Shown piece after piece: positions 7,368 to 11,319 of a DNA stretch of 11,319 nt. Both the position numbers and the translations under genes were made by a program. The DNA is from Euryarchaeota archaeon UBA346 (lineage in GTDB: Archaea; Thermoplasmatota; E2; DHVEG-1), in NCBI GenBank assembly GCA_002496355.1, contig DAJP01000103.1, positions 1-11,319 of the forward strand, in the 5' to 3' direction. Below the pieces are notes generated by a model. The model saw only the letters and a program-made list of their open reading frames with translations, ran no database searches and was not told where the DNA came from. Every line of letters starts with the position of its first letter. Positions within the stretch are counted from its first letter, which is position 1.

Positions 7368-9725
7368 TTATTCCACTATCTTTAAGACCATTGGCCCGAA
7401 CAAGGTAGCGGTCGCTGTTTTCTGGATATCTCCGACAATCACAAGGACATCCACTCGACCGAACCCGAACACAAACCCTGTTTTTGCTTTTGGGCTAAAC
7501 CCAGGCATGATCTTGGTAAAGGTCCCCGTGGTCTCCTTGCCGAGGAACACGAGTTTTCCATCCAGTGTGATAGACCAATCAACATTCGTCGCATCCCCAG
7601 CACCAACGTTGCGTATCTGTGCAGAGATACTTCCGAAACTGGAAGTAAGGTTCCCGATCTCAAGCCGAGGCAACGCGATGATGCTGATCTGAGCGGGATC
7701 TGACCAGCCGCTCTCCAGATCCAATGTGTCCTTTGCCTTGACCATGATCGTGTAGTCTCCAACCGCATTCCAGGTATGAGTCAGACTGACAGTATCCCCC
7801 GAGTTATAGGGACCAAGCCATTCGCTGATCACATCGCCCCAGTAGACCATGTAATACACATCATTGTTCTGCGGGTCAGTAGTACTGGTTGTAAAGGTAT
7901 ACTCTAAACCAGCCTCACCAGAAACTGGTCCAGTTGGCTTTGCTGGAGTCTTCGGTGGCGTGTTTTCCCCAGGGGACTGGCCTCGCCAGATCTCCACGGA
8001 GGAGTCACCAAGCACGTTATACTCCTCGAAATAGTACTGCGACATCCCTCCACCACTGTAATACTCATAGAGGTAAAGCAGACCCTTGTTGGTCATAAGA
8101 CCGATGGTCACAAGGTTATCCTCCCACCAGGCTTTGAACATACGGCGTTCAAGAATATCATCTTCATCCCAGTAAGAATAGGTCGTCGCACCCCAGAAGG
8201 CGATACCACCTTTATGTGGTGCACGCAACCAGGTCTCCCCGAAACATTCACCGACAGTGAACTGGTTTGTAAGACAAGCGTGGCTGCAGACAAACGGATA
8301 CATTCCGTCGTTAATCAACGCATTGACATTCCCTTGATCAAAGACAGGACCATCTGCCCAATAATCAGTTCCACCATGCCCAGAATAGATACATAAACTG
8401 CGGCCATCATTCAACGCATTCGTCACCTTTTGTGTCGTGTTCCCTGAATAATATGAATAGATCTTATCGCAGGTGTAATTATTCGGGTTCAGGTAGGTGT
8501 CAATAACAAAATTATGGCTACCCTCAGAAACCTGATGGTTATCAGTGGACGCCAGAAACGCTGCTTTCTTAATCCATGCGTCATCAGGGAAGGTGCCTCC
8601 TTCGTAATACAGTGTCTTATCGACCATATTAGTGACCTGCTCAGCAGTAGCACCAGGGAACCGGCTAATCACAACATCAGCAAAATAATTCCCTGAATCA
8701 ATGGTCACATAATATAAATCTGTACAAGTTCCTGTCTCCGAACCAGTCCAGCTTGGAATCTGTGCCACATCACCAACTAACAAGATATAAGCCGGTGGTA
8801 TCGGCCAGGTGTTATACGCATCAACGATGTAGTTCTTAATGTTCTCCTTGGTTGGACTACCAGCAATCTCAGATGTTTTTGTTACCGTGACGTCAAAACC
8901 CTTAGAATCCTTCCAATCAGCCAATGGTTGGATTGCATCAACAAAATCATCATGAACGATGATGAGGTATCCTTCCTGTCGTGGACCGAGCTGTTCAGTT
9001 CCTTTTAAATCCCCATAGTTCACAAACGATGTTTCGAACAACTGATCAAATGACGCTGTGGTATACCGATCGATATTCTGAGCGGTCTTCACAAGATCGC
9101 TTCCAGGCAGATCAATGCGTAACACGCATTGAGTCATAATCCGTAGTTCACCAGAGACCGGGTTATATTGGATAGGGGATACCTGCAGGAACGCTATCTG
9201 CCTGCTTCGTAACTCCCCAAGTGCTTTGACGGTCGCTATAGAACTTGGCTGGGATGCATCCATCGTATAGAATACATCATTTTTAGAAAATGGAACAGTC
9301 GCTCCATCGATTTTAATCAACGAGGGCTGCACCGGAGCTACGATAGATGGCAAGTTTAATGATTCCAATGAAACAGTCTCCCACGAGATAGATTCGACAA
9401 CAAGCTGAGGAGTTGCACCTTGTGGGATCTCAAAAAACCGGGAGATCATTGGGAGCTGTGCGTCACCTATGACAGTGGAGACGCCTTCCTCAGGGAGTTG
9501 CACTGTAGCATAGGTCTGTCCTGCAAGCATAAGTTGACCAAACTCAGGTAATGGTGGAGTGATGGTGACTGTAATGAAGGGGAGGTCCCCAAGATGGAAA
9601 CTCGATTCCACAGTGTTATCATAGGCCGATGGTGTTGTATGCACTGCGCTTACTCCGATTGAAAACAGGAGGACCAGCGCAACAGTTGCTTGAATAATTA
9701 TTTTTTTCCTATTATTCCATGTCAT
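7368..9725 (-). CDS. Secreted gingipain-like C25 cysteine peptidase with PKD and C-terminal beta domain (785 aa)
   Basis: An extracellular cysteine endopeptidase of MEROPS family C25. The ATG at 9725 is preceded by TAGGGGA with an 8-nt gap. Residues 1-27 form a signal peptide (RKK, hydrophobic 9-25, VSA cleavage site). Residues 28 to about 245 resemble a C25 propeptide. The catalytic region spans about 246-580: LLVGDVAQIP in the central sheet, the SGHGGTDYW motif with catalytic His450, and PFVCSHACLTNQF with nucleophile Cys484. The His-Cys spacing of 34 is close to that of RgpB (His211/Cys244). The segment before the nucleophile is C-S-H-A-C rather than the gingipain D-V-A-C, leaving an extra Cys480 and His482. 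A PKD domain (588 to about 685, WGD and SGWSDP motifs) and a beta-rich C-terminal domain (686-785) follow, both closely matched by the upstream carboxypeptidase. Cleavage specificity (Arg, Lys or other) cannot be read from the sequence. The C25 call is firm from motif order and spacing. Confidence 0.93.
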   Translation of the reverse strand: MTWNNRKKIIIQATVALVLLFSIGVSAVHTTPSAYDNTVESSFHLGDLPFITVTITPPLPEFGQLMLAGQTYATVQLPEEGVSTVIGDAQLPMISRFFEIPQGATPQLVVESISWETVSLESLNLPSIVAPVQPSLIKIDGATVPFSKNDVFYTMDASQPSSIATVKALGELRSRQIAFLQVSPIQYNPVSGELRIMTQCVLRIDLPGSDLVKTAQNIDRYTTASFDQLFETSFVNYGDLKGTEQLGPRQEGYLIIVHDDFVDAIQPLADWKDSKGFDVTVTKTSEIAGSPTKENIKNYIVDAYNTWPIPPAYILLVGDVAQIPSWTGSETGTCTDLYYVTIDSGNYFADVVISRFPGATAEQVTNMVDKTLYYEGGTFPDDAWIKKAAFLASTDNHQVSEGSHNFVIDTYLNPNNYTCDKIYSYYSGNTTQKVTNALNDGRSLCIYSGHGGTDYWADGPVFDQGNVNALINDGMYPFVCSHACLTNQFTVGECFGETWLRAPHKGGIAFWGATTYSYWDEDDILERRMFKAWWEDNLVTIGLMTNKGLLYLYEYYSGGGMSQYYFEEYNVLGDSSVEIWRGQSPGENTPPKTPAKPTGPVSGEAGLEYTFTTSTTDPQNNDVYYMVYWGDVISEWLGPYNSGDTVSLTHTWNAVGDYTIMVKAKDTLDLESGWSDPAQISIIALPRLEIGNLTSSFGSISAQIRNVGAGDATNVDWSITLDGKLVFLGKETTGTFTKIMPGFSPKAKTGFVFGFGRVDVLVIVGDIQKTATATLFGPMVLKIVE
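7371..7964 (-). other. PKD plus C-terminal beta domain cassette of the C25 peptidase
   Basis: The last 198 residues of the C25 peptidase start at NTPPKTPAKP. They contain a PKD fold (YYMVYWGD, WLGPYNSG, VKAKD, SGWSDP) and a roughly 100-residue domain marked by LEIG, NVGAGDA, WSITLDG, TTGT, a PG-x-SPK turn, FGFG and a closing LFGPMVL strand. The same order and spacing recurs at 9961-10551. The last strand is not a membrane segment and no basic tail or LPXTG, PGF or PEF motif follows. I recall related tails in other archaeal secreted proteins, but the domain's function is unknown to me; a role in sorting or surface retention is speculation. Confidence 0.8.
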
Positions 9726-9733
9726 TCTTCATA

Positions 9734-9740
9734 TCCCCTA
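9734..9740 (-). promoter_or_regulatory. Ribosome binding site of the C25 peptidase gene
   Basis: TAGGGGA on the minus strand, 8 nt before the ATG at 9725. A nearer out-of-frame ATG (9729-9731) sits almost on top of the motif and is not a likely start. Confidence 0.6.
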
Positions 9741-9778
9741 GTATGTACTCTACTACTAATTAACACTAACAAAATTCG

Positions 9779-9788
9779 TATTTATATA
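9779..9788 (-). promoter_or_regulatory. TATA box for the C25 peptidase gene
   Basis: TATATAAATA on the minus strand is a good archaeal TATA match, 54-63 nt upstream of the ATG. With a start about 25 nt downstream the leader would be near 30 nt. It sits between the end of the carboxypeptidase gene and the C25 start, so the C25 gene probably has its own transcript. Confidence 0.6.
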
Positions 9789-9922
9789 TGTATCGACCCT
9801 ATGAAAACAAATCAGTCCACAAAAAAACAGTTATCACTCCATTAAAACAGGATATTCCTTCAGGAGGTTTCTGAACAAAATCTTAGCTATTTTCTCTAGA
9901 AAGAGTTCTTTAAAACCTAAGT

Positions 9923-9947
9923 ACAAAATTAAAAGAAAAAGAGAAGA
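9923..9947 (-). terminator. Probable T-rich terminator after the carboxypeptidase gene
   Basis: About 10 nt beyond the stop codon (9958-9960) the minus strand carries CTCTTTTTCTTTTAATTTTG, with runs of 5, 4 and 4 T. It is weaker than the tract after the C25 gene but in the equivalent place. Confidence 0.5.
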
Positions 9948-9957
9948 GATGAAAACA

Positions 9958-11319
9958 TTATTGTTGGATTATAACAAAGGGGCCAAGAAGGAATGCAGAC
10001 GCGTTTTTTTGAGCGGTATCCGCAGTCACCGCTATGGTCACCTTACCAAGGCCGAAGAGAAAACTCGTCTGAATCTTAGGACTCAACCCAGGTATGATTT
10101 TCATAATTGTTCCAGTTGTCTGCCGACCAAGAAGAACTAGACCCCCCTGCAGGGAAATCGACCAGGAGACATTGACCGCATCACCAGCACCAGTGTTTTG
10201 AATCTTTGTCGTAATACTCCCAAAACCACCAGTAATCTCACCGATCTCCAGATGAGGTGCATCCTCAATATGAACAGTAATAGAATCAGACCATCCGCTT
10301 TCGACACCCTCAGTATCTTTTGCTTTCACTATCACAAGGTAATCACCGGAAGCGTTCCATCGATGAGTCGCCTGAGCAGTAGCACCAGAATTAAACGGAC
10401 CAAGCCAGGGGCCAATGATGTCCCCCCAGGACCATTGGTAGTACACTTGCTGTGATTCAGGGTCGGTCGTCAAAGTCGTATATGTATAATCAATGTTCGT
10501 CCCACCAGCTGTCGGACCATCTGGTTGCGTTGGGTTACCCGGGGGTTGATTTTGATTCGCTGTCGCTTGATTTTCCACCGCATCGATATCAACACCAGGT
10601 CTCACTTCAGAGGGATTCCCGTTTCCATCATCAACTATTTTTACATAACGAGCTGACTCGACAGACCCATTCGCAAGGTCGAACTCTGCAGTCCCCATCC
10701 CAGACCCGAGAGACACCCAGGGTCCTTGCCAATCACTTGAGACATACACTTGGTATCCGTCGCTCGATGCGTCCCCTTCGTGGACCTTCAAATCATTTGC
10801 ATCCGGGATATCGACAATAGGATTCAACATATCAAGGATGATATAACCACCAACACCAAGCGATGCACAGTTATCATCAGGTATCCCAAGACATGCGATA
10901 CCGTCTGTCGGATTGTTCTGATAATTATCAGATGGCGCATAGTACGCACAGGTGGTGACTTGATAGGCATAGTATTGTGGATAGGGAATCAGGGCGACAT
11001 CTAAAACAGTTGGTTCATCTGCATCCACATCGACAGAAAATACCTTTTCCTGGAAACCATTGGCTTGATAATGAACCGTGTAACTCCCGGGCAATAGGAT
11101 CTTATGGTAATCCCCAATTTCCAGGTCTGCAAAACACGGCCAAAACGCTTCCTCCACCCAGATGGTCGCAGGAATCGGCTGTCCCGTATTCGCATTAGTT
11201 ACCACACCAGTAAGACCTATATCAGCAGCATCGATGATCTCCAGCATTGCGTCCCGGTTCAGGTTCCATGCTTGTTCTTCACCGGAGGATTGAACTTCAA
11301 TTGTCCAGTCAATGTCACC
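9958..11319 (-). CDS. Secreted M14 zinc carboxypeptidase, 3' part only (N-terminus beyond the right edge)
   Basis: The frame stays open to 11319, so 453 C-terminal residues are visible and the start lies outside; the internal ATG at 11247 is not a credible start. Positions below count from the window edge. Residues 1-34 contain DWTIEV and ENRDAML-like NRDAML, the end of an M14 metallocarboxypeptidase catalytic domain. The Glu at 11296-11298 is the likely general base, equivalent to Glu270 of carboxypeptidase A. The zinc-binding HxxE...H residues would lie upstream and are not seen. Residues 35-111 are a carboxypeptidase regulatory-like (transthyretin-fold) domain (GVVTNANTGQPIPATI, LLPGSYTV). 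Residues 112 to about 250 form a discoidin-like beta-sandwich (LGVGGYIILDM, KVHEGD, YVKIVDD, GVDIDAVE). A PKD domain (257-351) and the C-terminal beta domain (352-453) follow, about half identical by eye to those of the C25 peptidase. It would trim C-terminal residues from peptides outside the cell. Family call rests on the catalytic tail plus regulatory domain. Confidence 0.82.
   Translation of the reverse strand, partial: GDIDWTIEVQSSGEEQAWNLNRDAMLEIIDAADIGLTGVVTNANTGQPIPATIWVEEAFWPCFADLEIGDYHKILLPGSYTVHYQANGFQEKVFSVDVDADEPTVLDVALIPYPQYYAYQVTTCAYYAPSDNYQNNPTDGIACLGIPDDNCASLGVGGYIILDMLNPIVDIPDANDLKVHEGDASSDGYQVYVSSDWQGPWVSLGSGMGTAEFDLANGSVESARYVKIVDDGNGNPSEVRPGVDIDAVENQATANQNQPPGNPTQPDGPTAGGTNIDYTYTTLTTDPESQQVYYQWSWGDIIGPWLGPFNSGATAQATHRWNASGDYLVIVKAKDTEGVESGWSDSITVHIEDAPHLEIGEITGGFGSITTKIQNTGAGDAVNVSWSISLQGGLVLLGRQTTGTIMKIIPGLSPKIQTSFLFGLGKVTIAVTADTAQKNASAFLLGPFVIIQQ
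9961..10551 (-). other. PKD plus C-terminal beta domain cassette of the M14 carboxypeptidase
   Basis: The last 197 residues start at NQPPGNPTQP and run through YYQWSWGD, WLGPFNSG, VKAKD and SGWSD, into LEIG, NTGAGDA, WSISLQG, TTGT, PG-x-SPK, FGLG and a closing LLGPFVI strand. Side-by-side reading with the C25 tail gives about 54 identical residues in about 100 aligned positions of the terminal domain, without gaps until the last residue. This shows the two peptidases share a mobile C-terminal cassette. The giant protein does not carry it. Confidence 0.8.

Noticed and set aside
7371..7460. C-terminal membrane anchor of the C25 peptidase
   Set aside because: The hydrophobic closing strand (LFGPMVLKIV) is about 10 residues, too short to span a membrane, and it matches a beta strand in the carboxypeptidase tail.
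9949..10820. Plus-strand open frames over the carboxypeptidase gene (9949-10140, 10198-10455, 10452-10820)
   Set aside because: They are antisense to a frame with clear PKD and C-terminal domain homology, and they show no signal of their own.

Overview
The window looks like an accessory, secretion-oriented stretch of an uncultured archaeal genome, most plausibly a member of the Thermoplasmatota related to the protein-degrading sediment lineages such as marine benthic group D. The reasons are AT-rich intergenic regions with archaeal-type TATA elements about 55-65 nt upstream of the start codons, T-rich tracts after the stop codons, and the PKD, CARDB and C-terminal domain styles, which I recall from secreted proteins of that group. 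The taxonomic placement is inference. No rRNA, tRNA or informational gene is present to settle it.

All three genes lie on the minus strand, so they read from right to left. (1) 9958-11319: the 3' part of a secreted M14 zinc carboxypeptidase, cut by the right edge. It shows the end of the catalytic domain, then a carboxypeptidase regulatory-like domain, a discoidin-like beta-sandwich, a PKD domain and a C-terminal beta domain. (2) 7368-9725: a complete secreted gingipain-like C25 cysteine peptidase with signal peptide, propeptide, catalytic His450/Cys484, a PKD domain and the same C-terminal beta domain. (3) 256-7113: a giant (2285 aa) secreted repeat protein with no recognisable enzyme. It is built from three CARDB-type Ig domains, ten MAM/cleaved-adhesin-like jelly-roll modules and two C-terminal Ig-like domains. 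Each of the two complete genes has its own apparent promoter and G-rich ribosome binding site. All three are followed by T-rich termination signals, so they appear to be separate transcripts.

Together the genes form a plausible extracellular protein-use locus: an endopeptidase, an exopeptidase that trims the released peptides, and a very large adhesive or matrix protein. The arrangement recalls the gingipain and HagA logic of Porphyromonas (C25 peptidase plus tandem adhesin jelly-rolls), with the parts on separate adjacent genes.

The most interesting structural points are as follows. Jelly-roll modules appear to be nested inside CARDB domains, with a block of eight modules (about 1,310 residues) interrupting one CARDB near its end. 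Three tandem 480-bp repeat units share patches of perfect DNA identity, suggesting recent gene conversion. A PKD plus C-terminal domain cassette is shared by the two peptidases and absent from the giant protein.

The intergenic regions 1-255, 7114-7367 and 9726-9957 are each under 300 bp and hold only promoter and terminator signals. I saw no mobile element, CRISPR array, or RNA gene.
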